From assembly GCF_024730785.1 (NCBI RefSeq), contig NZ_CP102830.1, forward strand, positions 4,254,001 to 4,318,000: a stretch of 64,000 bases of DNA, read 5' to 3'. Made by a program: the position numbers and the translations under genes. Positions 1 through 7,563 of this stretch are shown here, in pieces. Below the pieces are notes generated by a model. That model was not told where the DNA came from, did no database searches, and was given only the letters and a program-made list of their open reading frames with translations. How positions within the stretch are numbered: position 1 is the stretch's first letter; each line of letters opens with the position of its first letter. This stretch comes from Pseudomonas sp. LS44. GTDB lineage: Bacteria > Pseudomonadota > Gammaproteobacteria > Pseudomonadales > Pseudomonadaceae.

Positions 1-3
1 ACC

Positions 4-474
4 ATGGCCAACGAGCATTTCGAACTGAGCGCCGACGTACAGCTGGCGGTCAGTACATTCTTCAAGCGCATCCCGTTCAACCAAGTGCTGGGCATCGAGA
101 TCGAATCGCTGAGCAACGAGCAGGTGGTCATGCGCCTGCCGATGAAACCCGAACTGATCGGTAATTTCGTCCACGGCATCCTCCACGGCGGGGTGATTTC
201 ATCACTGCTGGATGTCTGCGGCGGCGCCATGGCGCTGATCGGCGCCTTCGCCAACCACCGCCACCTGCCCGGGCCGGAACGCCTGCTGCAACTGTCCAAG
301 CTGGGCACCATCGACCTGCGCATCGACTACCTGCGGCCTGGGCGTGGCGAGCATTTCATCGCCACCGCGTTGCCGCTACGCACCGGCAACAAGGTCGCGG
401 TAGTCCGCATGGAGTTGCACAGCGACGATGGCACGCTGGTAGCGGTGGGCACCGGCACCTATTTGTGCGGTTGA
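4..474 (+). CDS. PaaI/hotdog-fold thioesterase family protein
   Basis: The 156-residue product reads as a single hotdog-fold acyl-CoA thioesterase of the PaaI/YigI type. The typical core HGGVISSLLDVCGGAMAL lies near residues 60-80: the His-Gly-Gly turn followed by the long hotdog helix whose Asp serves as the usual acidic residue. The C-terminal half has the family's beta-strand pattern (IDLRIDYLRPG, then VAVVRMELHSDDGTLVAVGTGTY). The ATG at position 4 is the first possible start, and because the window opens three bases earlier the ribosome binding site cannot be judged. The length is normal for the family. It is expected to be a cytoplasmic thioester hydrolase; the substrate cannot be told from sequence. 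The next gene is convergent (minus strand). Confidence 0.85.
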   Translation: MANEHFELSADVQLAVSTFFKRIPFNQVLGIEIESLSNEQVVMRLPMKPELIGNFVHGILHGGVISSLLDVCGGAMALIGAFANHRHLPGPERLLQLSKLGTIDLRIDYLRPGRGEHFIATALPLRTGNKVAVVRMELHSDDGTLVAVGTGTYLCG

Positions 475-519
475 AACGAGCGACTGGCTAGGGTGGAAAA
501 CCGCGAAGCCAGCAGGTAG

Positions 520-536
520 CCCGGATGAAATCCGGG
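520..536. repeat. Short palindrome, GTAGCCCGGATG repeat family (single copy)
   Basis: CCCGGAT-GAA-ATCCGGG is a perfect 7-bp stem with a 3-base loop, preceded by GTAG. The same unit recurs at 45705-45729 and, as an inverted pair, at 46434-46495. It sits between the convergent thioesterase and DUF188 genes. This is typical of REP-like elements in Pseudomonas intergenic space. Confidence 0.7.
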
Positions 537-558
537 AATATCGCCGTCTCCCTGTCGT

Positions 559-1011
559 TCAGCCCTTCGCCAGCCGGGTGAGGATGCGATCCAGCGAGTT
601 GGCGAACGCCTGCTTCTCGCGTTCGCCATAGGCCGCCTGGCCGCCACCGACCTGGCCCTGCTCACGCAGATCGGTAAACAGATTGCGCACCGCCAGCCGC
701 TCGCCCATGTTCCGCTCATCGAACTCGCGGCCCCGCGGGTCGAGGGCCGCGACGCCTTTCTTGATCAAGCGATCGGCCAATGGCACATCGCTGCAGATCA
801 CCAGTTCGCCGGGCATGGCGTGCTCGACCAGATAATCGTCCGCCGCATCCGGGCCGCTCGGTACGACGATCAGCCGCACGCAGGCGAAGGCCGGCTTGAT
901 CTGGCTCTGCCCGGCCACCAGCACCACCTCGAAGCGACGCTTGAGGGCGAACTTGACCAGCTGATCCTTGGCCGCCTTGGGACAGGCATCGGCATCGATC
1001 CACACACGCAT
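559..1011 (-). CDS. YaiI/YqxD family (DUF188) protein
   Basis: The 150-residue product begins MRVWIDADACPKAAKDQL, the hallmark of the DUF188/UPF0178 family (E. coli YaiI), a PIN-like fold with conserved acidic residues in the IDADACP motif. Further conserved blocks are present: VVPSGPDAADDYLVEHA, VICSDVPLADRL and the C-terminal FANSLDRIL helix. The reading frame is open 14 codons further upstream, but the family always starts at this Met, so 1011 was chosen. The biochemical function is not established; the PIN-like fold suggests a nuclease, which is only inference. It is convergent with the thioesterase gene and separated by about 75 bp from the end of the iron permease gene. Confidence 0.9.
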   Translation of the reverse strand: MRVWIDADACPKAAKDQLVKFALKRRFEVVLVAGQSQIKPAFACVRLIVVPSGPDAADDYLVEHAMPGELVICSDVPLADRLIKKGVAALDPRGREFDERNMGERLAVRNLFTDLREQGQVGGGQAAYGEREKQAFANSLDRILTRLAKG

Positions 1012-1086
1012 GATTGAGTTCCGCAGAAGCAAAAACGGGCGGCCAGTCTGCAACCGGCCGCCCGTGTTCTCAAGCCAAGCAAGCGT

Positions 1087-2982
1087 TTATACGGCGGGCA
1101 CGCGCTTGCGCTCGGCGAGCTTGCTGCGCCCGTACAGCACCACCACCGCCAGCAAGGCCAGCGCCTGAGCCGCCAGCGAGTAGGCGTCGGCGTGGATGCC
1201 CAGCCAGTCAAAGTCGAAGAAGGCCACCGGATGGGTGCCAAACACCCCGGCTTCCTGCAGCGCCTTGACCCCGTGGCCGGCGAAGACCACCGACAATGCA
1301 CAGAGCAGCGCTGCGTTGATGCCGAAGAATAGGCCCAACGGCAGGCGAGCCGAGCCGCGCAGGATGATCCAGGCCAGGCCGATCAACAGCACCACAGCCA
1401 CCCCGGCGCCGGCGATCACCGCGCCATGGCCAACCGGACCGGCCTGCAGCCAGAGCGTTTCATAGAACAGAATGACTTCGAACAGCTCGCGGTACACCGA
1501 AAAGAACGCCAGCGCGGCGAAGCCGAAGCGCCCGCCGCCGCCAACCAGGCTGCTCTTGATGTAGTCCTGCCAGGCCGCGGCATGCCGGCGGTCGTGCATC
1601 CACACGCCGAGCCACAGGACCATGACGCTGGCGAACAGCGCCGTGCAGCCTTCCATCAGCTCGCGCTGGGCACCGCCGACATCGATCAGGTACGCCGCCA
1701 CCGCCCAGGTGGCGAGCCCGGCGAGCATCGCCAGGCCCCAGCCAATGTGCACGCTGCGGGTCGCCGCCTGCTGGCCGGTGTTGCGCAGGAAGGCGAGGAT
1801 CGCCGCCAGCACCAGAATCGCCTCGAGCCCTTCGCGCAGCAGGATCAGCAAGCTGGACACGAAGCTCAGCGACTGGCTCAGGCCTTCGCCGCCGAGTGCT
1901 TCGGCGGACGCCTTGAGCTTGCTCTGGGCGACGTCCAGCAGTTGCGCCGCTTCGTCGACCGGACGCGCGTCCTGCACCGCCTGCCGGTAAGCCATCAGGG
2001 ACTTCTCGGTCTCCATGCGCAGCGCGGCATCGAGGTTGTCGAGCGAACTTTCGACCAGCTCGAAGCCTTCCAGATAGGCCGCCACCGACAGGTCATAGGC
2101 CTGTTCGTGGTCGCCGGCGCGGTAGGCCGCGAGGCTCTTGTCGAGCGTGCTGGCGGTGTAGTCGAGCAGCTGCCTGGGCCCGCGTTGGACCACTGGCGGC
2201 TGGGCGCGCTGGGCACGGAACGCGGCGACCGCCTCGGCGCCCTGGCTGGCGGCGATTTCCGCCGGGGTCTGGCGGGCCAGCTCGGCGAGATCGAAACGCT
2301 GACTGCCAGCACTAGCCGGCGCGGCGCTGAAACTGGCGATATAGCTAGCGAGGTCCCAGCGCTGGCGCTCGTCGAGCTGATCGGCGAAGGCCGGCATATC
2401 ACTGCCATCGATGCCCAGGCCGAGGGTATTGAACAACGCGTAGAGACTCAGCTGATCGAACCGCGCCGGATCGCGCAGGTCGCCCGGCGGCGGTTCCAGA
2501 CCCACGCCTGCCGGACCATCGCCGGCCCCCGCGTCGCCATGGCAGACCGCGCAATGCTGGGCATACAACGGCGCGCCCCGGCTCGGGTCGGGGGTGATCA
2601 ACGGTGCCTGGCTGATCTCGTACGCCGCCGCGAGTTGCGCGCCCAGATGCCGCGCCTGGCGCACCACGCTGAGCCCTTCTGCAGGTTGCTGGGCCGCCGC
2701 CAGCAACGCCGCGGCGCTTTGTACCAGCGCCGCCTGTTGCGGTCGTGCGGGCAGGCCGCCGAGCAATTCTTGCACTTGGTTGAGCGATTGCAGCTGTTGG
2801 CGATCGCGCTCCGTATCGCGCACTTGGGCGGTCGCTGCGCTAGCCGAATAGTCGGCACTGAAGTAATCGAGCAGATGCAGCGCCTGCACGGCGCCGTCGA
2901 GGGTTTCGGCGCGCAGCGAGGCACTGCAGAGCGCCAGCCAGGACAGCAGCAAGCCGGCGATGAAGCGGGAAGGAAGGGGCAT
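1087..2982 (-). CDS. FTR1 family iron permease with N-terminal cytochrome c domain
   Basis: The 631-residue product has a signal peptide (about 1-25, ending ASLRA). A monohaem cytochrome c domain follows, with C144-A-V-C147-H148 and a probable Met ligand in GSDMPAF. Next come an alpha-helical linker and a C-terminal seven-helix FTR1 permease. Both FTR1 iron-binding motifs are present: REGLE (383-387) and R-E-L-F-E in a later helix (SVYRELFEVILFYETL). The family imports iron, and the fused haem domain suggests redox handling of Fe(II)/Fe(III) before transport (inference). A TTG lies four codons upstream, but the ATG at 2982 starts the signal peptide properly. A Fur-like half-site lies immediately upstream. 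The relatives are FTR1/EfeU, but no separate efeO or efeB is nearby. Confidence 0.9.
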   Translation of the reverse strand: MPLPSRFIAGLLLSWLALCSASLRAETLDGAVQALHLLDYFSADYSASAATAQVRDTERDRQQLQSLNQVQELLGGLPARPQQAALVQSAAALLAAAQQPAEGLSVVRQARHLGAQLAAAYEISQAPLITPDPSRGAPLYAQHCAVCHGDAGAGDGPAGVGLEPPPGDLRDPARFDQLSLYALFNTLGLGIDGSDMPAFADQLDERQRWDLASYIASFSAAPASAGSQRFDLAELARQTPAEIAASQGAEAVAAFRAQRAQPPVVQRGPRQLLDYTASTLDKSLAAYRAGDHEQAYDLSVAAYLEGFELVESSLDNLDAALRMETEKSLMAYRQAVQDARPVDEAAQLLDVAQSKLKASAEALGGEGLSQSLSFVSSLLILLREGLEAILVLAAILAFLRNTGQQAATRSVHIGWGLAMLAGLATWAVAAYLIDVGGAQRELMEGCTALFASVMVLWLGVWMHDRRHAAAWQDYIKSSLVGGGGRFGFAALAFFSVYRELFEVILFYETLWLQAGPVGHGAVIAGAGVAVVLLIGLAWIILRGSARLPLGLFFGINAALLCALSVVFAGHGVKALQEAGVFGTHPVAFFDFDWLGIHADAYSLAAQALALLAVVVLYGRSKLAERKRVPAV

Positions 2983-2989
2983 GAATAAA

Positions 2990-3025
2990 CGCAAATGAGA
3001 ATGGAAGACGGGTAATTGTTATCTT
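2990..3025 (-). promoter_or_regulatory. Possible Fur operator half-sites upstream of the FTR1 gene
   Basis: The plus strand reads GCAAATGAGAAT at about 2991-3002, which matches one half of the strong Pseudomonas Fur palindrome, and GTAATTGTTATC at about 3012-3023, which is a weaker half. No full 19-bp palindrome is present. The position just upstream of an iron permease start makes iron repression plausible, but this is inference. Confidence 0.35.
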
Positions 3026-3078
3026 CCTAACGTTTTCATGCAACAGATTGAAACAATTCTGTCGCGCCAGCCGCAGCC

Positions 3079-3705
3079 TCAAGCGGCCCGGCGGATTGTC
3101 GCGAGCAGCGCCGCCGCGCCAAGAAACATCCCGGCAAAGGTGCGATTGACCATGCGCTGCTGACGCGGCGAACGCAGCGCGGTGAGCAGCCGCGCAGCCA
3201 AGCCGGTGTAACCGGCCATGACGATCAGATCGACGCTGATCATGGTCACGCCCATCAGCAGATATTGACCGAGCAACGGCGCGCCGGGATCAAGGAACTG
3301 CGGCAGCACGGCGAGCATGAAGACGATCGCCTTGGGGTTGCTGATATTGACCAGGAAACCGCGCAGCACCAACGACAGCGGCCGGCCGATCGGCCGCGGC
3401 GCGTCGGAGCGCAGTTCGCTGGGCAGCGCTCGCCATTGCTGCACGGCGAGATATACCAGGTAGGCCACGCCGAACCATTTGATCAGGCTGAAAGCCATCG
3501 CCGACGCGGTGAGCAGCGCGCCGACCCCGGCGGCGACGATGGCGATCTGCAACGCCAGCCCCAATTGCAGGCCGAGCGCGTTCCAATAGCCGCGCCAGAA
3601 GCCGTACTGCAAGCCGCAGGACATCGAGGCAATCGCGCCGGCGCCCGGCGACAGGCTGATCACCCAGCAGGCGACGAAAAAAGCCAGCCATGTATGCAGG
3701 GCCAT
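3079..3705 (-). CDS. LysE family amino-acid exporter
   Basis: The 208-residue membrane protein begins MALHTWLAFFVACWVISLSPG. The Ser-Pro-Gly-Ala after the first helix (ISLSPGAGAIASMSCG) is the signature of the LysE/RhtB superfamily. Five to six hydrophobic helices follow, including the conserved GFLVNISNPKAIVFMLAVLPQF segment with the Asn-Pro-Lys motif. The function is probably efflux of an amino acid or derivative; the substrate cannot be assigned. The open frame extends 13 codons upstream, but the family start is this Met. The gene ends about 100 bp before the FTR1 start on the same strand and follows the terC terminator, so it probably has its own promoter. Confidence 0.88.
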   Translation of the reverse strand: MALHTWLAFFVACWVISLSPGAGAIASMSCGLQYGFWRGYWNALGLQLGLALQIAIVAAGVGALLTASAMAFSLIKWFGVAYLVYLAVQQWRALPSELRSDAPRPIGRPLSLVLRGFLVNISNPKAIVFMLAVLPQFLDPGAPLLGQYLLMGVTMISVDLIVMAGYTGLAARLLTALRSPRQQRMVNRTFAGMFLGAAALLATIRRAA

Positions 3706-3720
3706 GGAGCACCTCGGCAG

Positions 3721-3755
3721 AAACAAAAAGGGGGTAGGCCGCAAAGCCTACCCCC
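3721..3755 (-). terminator. Rho-independent terminator of the terC gene
   Basis: The stem GGGGGTAGGC / GCCTACCCCC (3730-3755) has a short CGCAAA loop. On the minus strand it is followed by CTTTTTGTTT. It lies about 30 bp downstream of the terC stop and just upstream of the lysE-family start. Confidence 0.85.
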
Positions 3756-3783
3756 TCATCACCACACTGCCCAGCGGCAGTCG

Positions 3784-4551
3784 TCAGTCCGGCGAGCCCT
3801 TGCGCAGCTTGACTGGCTCGACTTCCGCTTCCTGGCGTTTGCGGGCCATCGCGCCGCGCAGGCGGATATTGATCGCCTCGACGGCCAGCGAGAAGGCCAT
3901 GGCGAAGTACACATAACCCTTCGGCACATGCACCGCGAAGGCTTCGGCGATCAACACCGTGCCGACCACGATGAGGAACGACAAGGCGAGCATTTTCAGC
4001 GACGGATGCTTGTCGATGAACGCGCTGATGGTGCCAGCCGACATCATCATCACCACCACCGAAATAACAATCGCCGCGACCATGACCGGGACGTTCTGCA
4101 CCAGGCCGACGGCGGTGATCACCGAGTCCAGCGAGAAGACGATGTCGATGATCGCGATCTGCACGATGATGCCCATGAAGCCTGCCGCACGACCGCCGCT
4201 CTGCTGGGCTTCTTCGGCGCCTTCGAGGCTATGCCAGATTTCCATGGTGCTCTTGAACAGCAGGAACAGGCCGCCGAAGAACAGGATCAGATCCCGTCCG
4301 GAAATCCCCTCGCCCATGACGCTGAACAGATCGCTGGTCAGACGCATGACCCAGGTGATCGACAGCAGCAACAAGATCCGCGTACCCATCGCCAGGGCCA
4401 GGCCGAAGAAGCGCGCTTTCGGTTGCTGGGCCACCGGCAGGCGGCTGACCAGAATCGAAATGAAGATGATGTTGTCGATGCCGAGGACGATTTCCAGGGC
4501 GGTTAGGGTCAGAAAAGCGACCCAGATTTGCGGGTCGGCAAGCCATTCCAT
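3784..4551 (-). CDS. TerC family integral membrane protein
   Basis: The 255-residue multi-spanning protein carries the two conserved acidic TerC motifs: LEIVLGIDNIIFISI near residues 20-35 and IIDIVFSLDSVITAVG near 125-140. Both lie within membrane helices and are proposed metal-binding sites. The C-terminus ends in a basic, charged tail. TerC-family proteins are linked to Mn(II) efflux and to metalation of exported enzymes, but the role of this member is inferred from family only. The ATG at 4551 gives the standard N-terminus (MEWLADPQIWVAFLTLTALE). It is separated by 19 bp from the upstream mechanosensitive-channel gene on the same strand and ends in a strong terminator. Confidence 0.92.
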   Translation of the reverse strand: MEWLADPQIWVAFLTLTALEIVLGIDNIIFISILVSRLPVAQQPKARFFGLALAMGTRILLLLSITWVMRLTSDLFSVMGEGISGRDLILFFGGLFLLFKSTMEIWHSLEGAEEAQQSGGRAAGFMGIIVQIAIIDIVFSLDSVITAVGLVQNVPVMVAAIVISVVVMMMSAGTISAFIDKHPSLKMLALSFLIVVGTVLIAEAFAVHVPKGYVYFAMAFSLAVEAINIRLRGAMARKRQEAEVEPVKLRKGSPD

Positions 4552-4570
4552 TGTTTAGATCTCGTTAGTT

Positions 4571-5140
4571 TCAGTGGGAGTTGGGAAAATCAGGACCGCG
4601 CCAGCGCCGGACAGCACGCTGGAAAAACAGGCTGTTGGGAATCTGGATCAGCGCGCCGGCCGCACCTTCGCTGACATCGCTGAGGGTGGTGTAGAACAGG
4701 TTGATGCCGACTACCCGCCCTTTCACCCCAGGCTTGTCGCCGCTATCCACCACCTCGACCACATCACCGAGGCGAAATGGCCCGAGGGCGAAGATCAGCA
4801 CCGCGCAAAACAGGTTGGACAGCACGCTCCAGATAGCGAAGAACGCCACCGCTGCGACCGCGGCGAAGCCGGTCAGAGCGGTCCACAGCACTTCAGCAGA
4901 CACGCCCAGGCGCTCGAGCACCAACATGAACGCGCTGCCCATGATCAGCCAGCGCAACCCGCCGCGTAACGGCAGCAGCAGCTCCTGCGGCAGTTGCGGA
5001 TAATGGCTGCCGAGCCGGCTGATACCGCGGGTCACGACCCGCTGCACCAGCCAAGCCAACAATAGGATCAACAGCACTTGAGCGGTGCGCAGGAGCGGCT
5101 CGCTCCAGGTCAGCATCAGCAGCTGCAGCTCACTCGTCAC
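4571..5140 (-). CDS. Small MscS family mechanosensitive ion channel
   Basis: At 189 residues this is a compact MscS-type protein. It has two or three N-terminal membrane helices (LLRTAQVLLILLLAWLVQ, LRWLIMGSAFMLVL), then the pore-lining helix with Ala/Gly-rich packing (LTGFAAVAAVAFFAIWSVLSN). A beta-domain follows (LGDVVEVVDSGDKPGVKGRVVGINLFYTTL). It lacks most of the C-terminal alpha/beta cage of E. coli MscS (286 residues), as is usual for this small subfamily. The start overlaps the end of the ABC-F gene by 4 bp (ATGA-type), so the two are translationally coupled. Its role is probably osmotic pressure relief at the inner membrane. Confidence 0.88.
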   Translation of the reverse strand: MTSELQLLMLTWSEPLLRTAQVLLILLLAWLVQRVVTRGISRLGSHYPQLPQELLLPLRGGLRWLIMGSAFMLVLERLGVSAEVLWTALTGFAAVAAVAFFAIWSVLSNLFCAVLIFALGPFRLGDVVEVVDSGDKPGVKGRVVGINLFYTTLSDVSEGAAGALIQIPNSLFFQRAVRRWRGPDFPNSH

Positions 5141-7047
5141 TCGGCGGCCTCCAACTGTTGTTGGAGCGCTTCGAGGGTTTCCAGGGCTTCCATCCAGGCC
5201 TCTTCCAGCTCGGCCTCGCGGGCTTTCAAGCGCGCCTGCTCGGCGAGCAACTCACGCAACTCATCCTTGCGCGCCAGCTCATACACCGCGGCATCGCCGA
5301 GGCGAACTTCCAGGGCCGCGAGCTTGCCATGCAGGTCGCCGAGATCTTTTTCGAGTTTGTCGGCCACCCGCTTGTGCGGCGCCAATTGCTGACGCAGCGC
5401 CGCCGCAGCCTGGCGCTGGGCCCGCTTGTCGGTCTTGTCCAGACTCGCCGCGCCGGTACTGGCCGGCTGCTGGCGGGCGCGGAAATCGACCAGCCAGCGC
5501 GCGTAGTCTTCCAGATCGCCCTCGAACGGCTGCACCTGGCCGTCGGCAACCAAGAGGAATTCGTCGGTGGTGCTTTTCAGCAGATGCCGATCGTGGGAAA
5601 CCACCAGCACCGCACCGGCGAAATCCTGCAGGGCGAAAGTCAACGCCAGGCGCATCTCCAGGTCGAGGTGGTTGGTCGGTTCGTCGAGCAGCAACAGGTT
5701 GGGCTTGCCCCAGGCGATCAGCGCCAGGGCCAGACGGGCCTTTTCACCGCCGGAAAAATTCACCACTGGCTCGTCGCAACGCGGACCGCGGAAGTCGAAG
5801 CCGCCGAGGAAATCGCGCAGGCTCTGCTCGCGCTCACCGGGAGCGATGCGCTGCAGATGCAGGAGCGGGCTGGCGTGATCATCCAGGGCATCCAGCTGAT
5901 GCTGGGCGAAGTAGCCGATAACCAGATTCTCGCCGCGCTCGAGACGGCCGCCAAGCGGCTGCAGTTCATCGGCGAGGGTTTTGATCAGGGTCGATTTGCC
6001 GGCGCCGTTGGGCCCGAGCAGACCGATCCGCGCGCCGGGTACGAGGCCCAGCTTGACCTTGTCGAGCACGGTTTTGTCGGCGTAGCCGAGACGCCCCTCG
6101 GCGAGGCTGAGCAGCGGACTGGAAATTTTGTCCGCCTCGCGAAAGGCGAACTCGAACGGCGAATCGACATGTGCCGGCGCCAGCTCCTCGAGACGCTCCA
6201 GCGCCTTGATTCGGCTCTGCGCCTGGCGCGCCTTGGTGGCTTGGGCCTTGAAGCGCGCGATGAATTTTTCCATGTGCGCGCGCTGTGCCTGCTGCTTGTC
6301 GTAGGCCTGCTGTTGCTGGGCCAGGCGCTCGGCACGAGCGCGCTCGAAAGCCGAATAGCCGCCGCGGTAGAGGGTCAGCTTGCGCTGCTCAAGATGGCCG
6401 ATGTGATCGACCACCGCATCGAGGAAGTCGCGGTCGTGGGAGATCAGCAGCAGGGTGCCCGGATAGCTTTTCAGCCAGTCCTCGAGCCAGAGAATGGCAT
6501 CCAGATCGAGGTGGTTGGTCGGCTCATCGAGCAGCAGCAAATCCGAAGGACACATCAACGCTTGGGCAAGGTTCAGACGCATCCGCCAGCCGCCGGAGAA
6601 ATCGCCGACCCGGCGCCCCATCTGCTCGTTGGAAAAACCCAGGCCGGCCAGTAATTTGCGCGCCCGCGCATCGGCGCTGTAGCCGTCGGCAGCATCCAGC
6701 TCGTGATGCAGACGGGCAATGGCCGTGCCGTCATGCGCGCCTTCGGCTACCAGCAGCTCGCGCTGCACCTGGCGTAGGCGTTGATCGCCGTCGAGTACAT
6801 AATCCACCGCCAATCGCTCGAGATCGTCGACCTCTTGGCGCATGTGGGCAATACGCCAGTCGGCGGGCAATTGGCAGTCGCCAGCGTCCGGCCCCAGTTC
6901 GCCGCGCAGCAAGGCGAACAAACTGGATTTTCCGGCGCCATTGGCACCAATCAGGCCGGCTTTCTGGCCGGCATGCAGAGTCAGCTCGGCGTCTTCCAGC
7001 AAACGCTGCGGGCCACGCTGTAATGTGAGATTTTGCAGTCGGATCAT
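5137..7047 (-). CDS. ABC-F family ATP-binding protein (YheS-like)
   Basis: The 636-residue soluble protein has two complete ABC ATPase domains. Walker A motifs are GANGAGKSS (about 34-42) and GPNGAGKST (about 345-353). Signature motifs are DFSGGWRMRLNLAQAL and NFSGGEKARLALALI, and both Walker B segments read LLLLDEPTNHLDL. An interdomain linker rich in Arg, Lys and Gln (KQQAQRAHMEKFIARFKAQATKA) and a C-terminal coiled coil complete the ABC-F plan. There is no membrane domain. ABC-F proteins bind ribosomes at the E site; the N-terminus (MIRLQNLTLQRGPQRLLE) and linker resemble YheS more than Uup or EttA. It is coupled to the downstream mscS-type gene. A role in antibiotic resistance is neither shown nor excluded. 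Confidence 0.92.
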   Translation of the reverse strand: MIRLQNLTLQRGPQRLLEDAELTLHAGQKAGLIGANGAGKSSLFALLRGELGPDAGDCQLPADWRIAHMRQEVDDLERLAVDYVLDGDQRLRQVQRELLVAEGAHDGTAIARLHHELDAADGYSADARARKLLAGLGFSNEQMGRRVGDFSGGWRMRLNLAQALMCPSDLLLLDEPTNHLDLDAILWLEDWLKSYPGTLLLISHDRDFLDAVVDHIGHLEQRKLTLYRGGYSAFERARAERLAQQQQAYDKQQAQRAHMEKFIARFKAQATKARQAQSRIKALERLEELAPAHVDSPFEFAFREADKISSPLLSLAEGRLGYADKTVLDKVKLGLVPGARIGLLGPNGAGKSTLIKTLADELQPLGGRLERGENLVIGYFAQHQLDALDDHASPLLHLQRIAPGEREQSLRDFLGGFDFRGPRCDEPVVNFSGGEKARLALALIAWGKPNLLLLDEPTNHLDLEMRLALTFALQDFAGAVLVVSHDRHLLKSTTDEFLLVADGQVQPFEGDLEDYARWLVDFRARQQPASTGAASLDKTDKRAQRQAAAALRQQLAPHKRVADKLEKDLGDLHGKLAALEVRLGDAAVYELARKDELRELLAEQARLKAREAELEEAWMEALETLEALQQQLEAAE

Positions 7048-7097
7048 AATGGCGGCGGAGTCTACCAGCTTCGCTGGCCCATCGCCCGGAGAGCGCT

Positions 7098-7562
7098 ATG
7101 CCTTCTGACCTGTGGAGTTTTGCTATTCATTTCTACGAACGCGCCGGAGTGGAAACGGCGTGCTTGCAATTGCAGGCGTCAGGCGCGGATGTGTGCTTGC
7201 TACTGACCGGAGCCTGGCTAGCCCAGCGCGGCGTCGCCTGCACGGCAGAGCGCCTGCAACAGTTGAGGACGCTGGCCGCCCCGTGGCAGAACCGGGTGAT
7301 CACGCCCGTGCGGCATTTGCGCGAGGGCTGGCGTGAATTGGCGACTGAAGATCAAGGTCTACATGGCTTGCGTGAACAGCTCAAGGCGCTGGAGTTGGCG
7401 GCCGAACGACAACTACTGCTGAAACTGGAGAGTGCCGCATTGGGCTGGGCAAGCGGTGCGCAATCAGACCCTGCGCAGTGGTTGGAGCAGCTGGCCGGAG
7501 CGGCCGCAGAGCAGAACCGCGACGCACTGCAGATGCTGTGCGTCGCGGCTGGACCAGCCTAG
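7098..7562 (+). CDS. TIGR02444 family protein
   Basis: The 154-residue protein beginning MPSDLWSFAIHFYERAGVE matches the TIGR02444 family of uncharacterised gammaproteobacterial proteins: the Trp-Ser-Phe start, ACLQLQASGADVCLLLTGAWLA, and the Trp-Arg-Glu-Leu helix near residue 78. It is predicted all-helical and cytoplasmic. It is divergent from the ABC-F gene (50 bp apart) and convergent with algP, whose stop lies 2 bp away. Function is unknown. Confidence 0.85.
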   Translation: MPSDLWSFAIHFYERAGVETACLQLQASGADVCLLLTGAWLAQRGVACTAERLQQLRTLAAPWQNRVITPVRHLREGWRELATEDQGLHGLREQLKALELAAERQLLLKLESAALGWASGAQSDPAQWLEQLAGAAAEQNRDALQMLCVAAGPA

Positions 7563-7563
7563 A

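Noticed and set aside
1426..2988. 520-codon plus-strand open frame opposite the FTR1 gene
   Set aside because: Rich in Arg, Gln and Ala with no recognisable domain; the minus strand encodes a complete FTR1-cytochrome protein.
3265..4506. 413-codon His/Gln-rich plus-strand frame across the lysE-family and terC genes
   Set aside because: It spans two genuine minus-strand membrane proteins and a terminator, so it is an antisense artefact.
5158..6654. 498-codon plus-strand frame opposite the ABC-F gene
   Set aside because: Mirror frame of a GC-rich gene; the minus strand has both Walker A and signature motifs.
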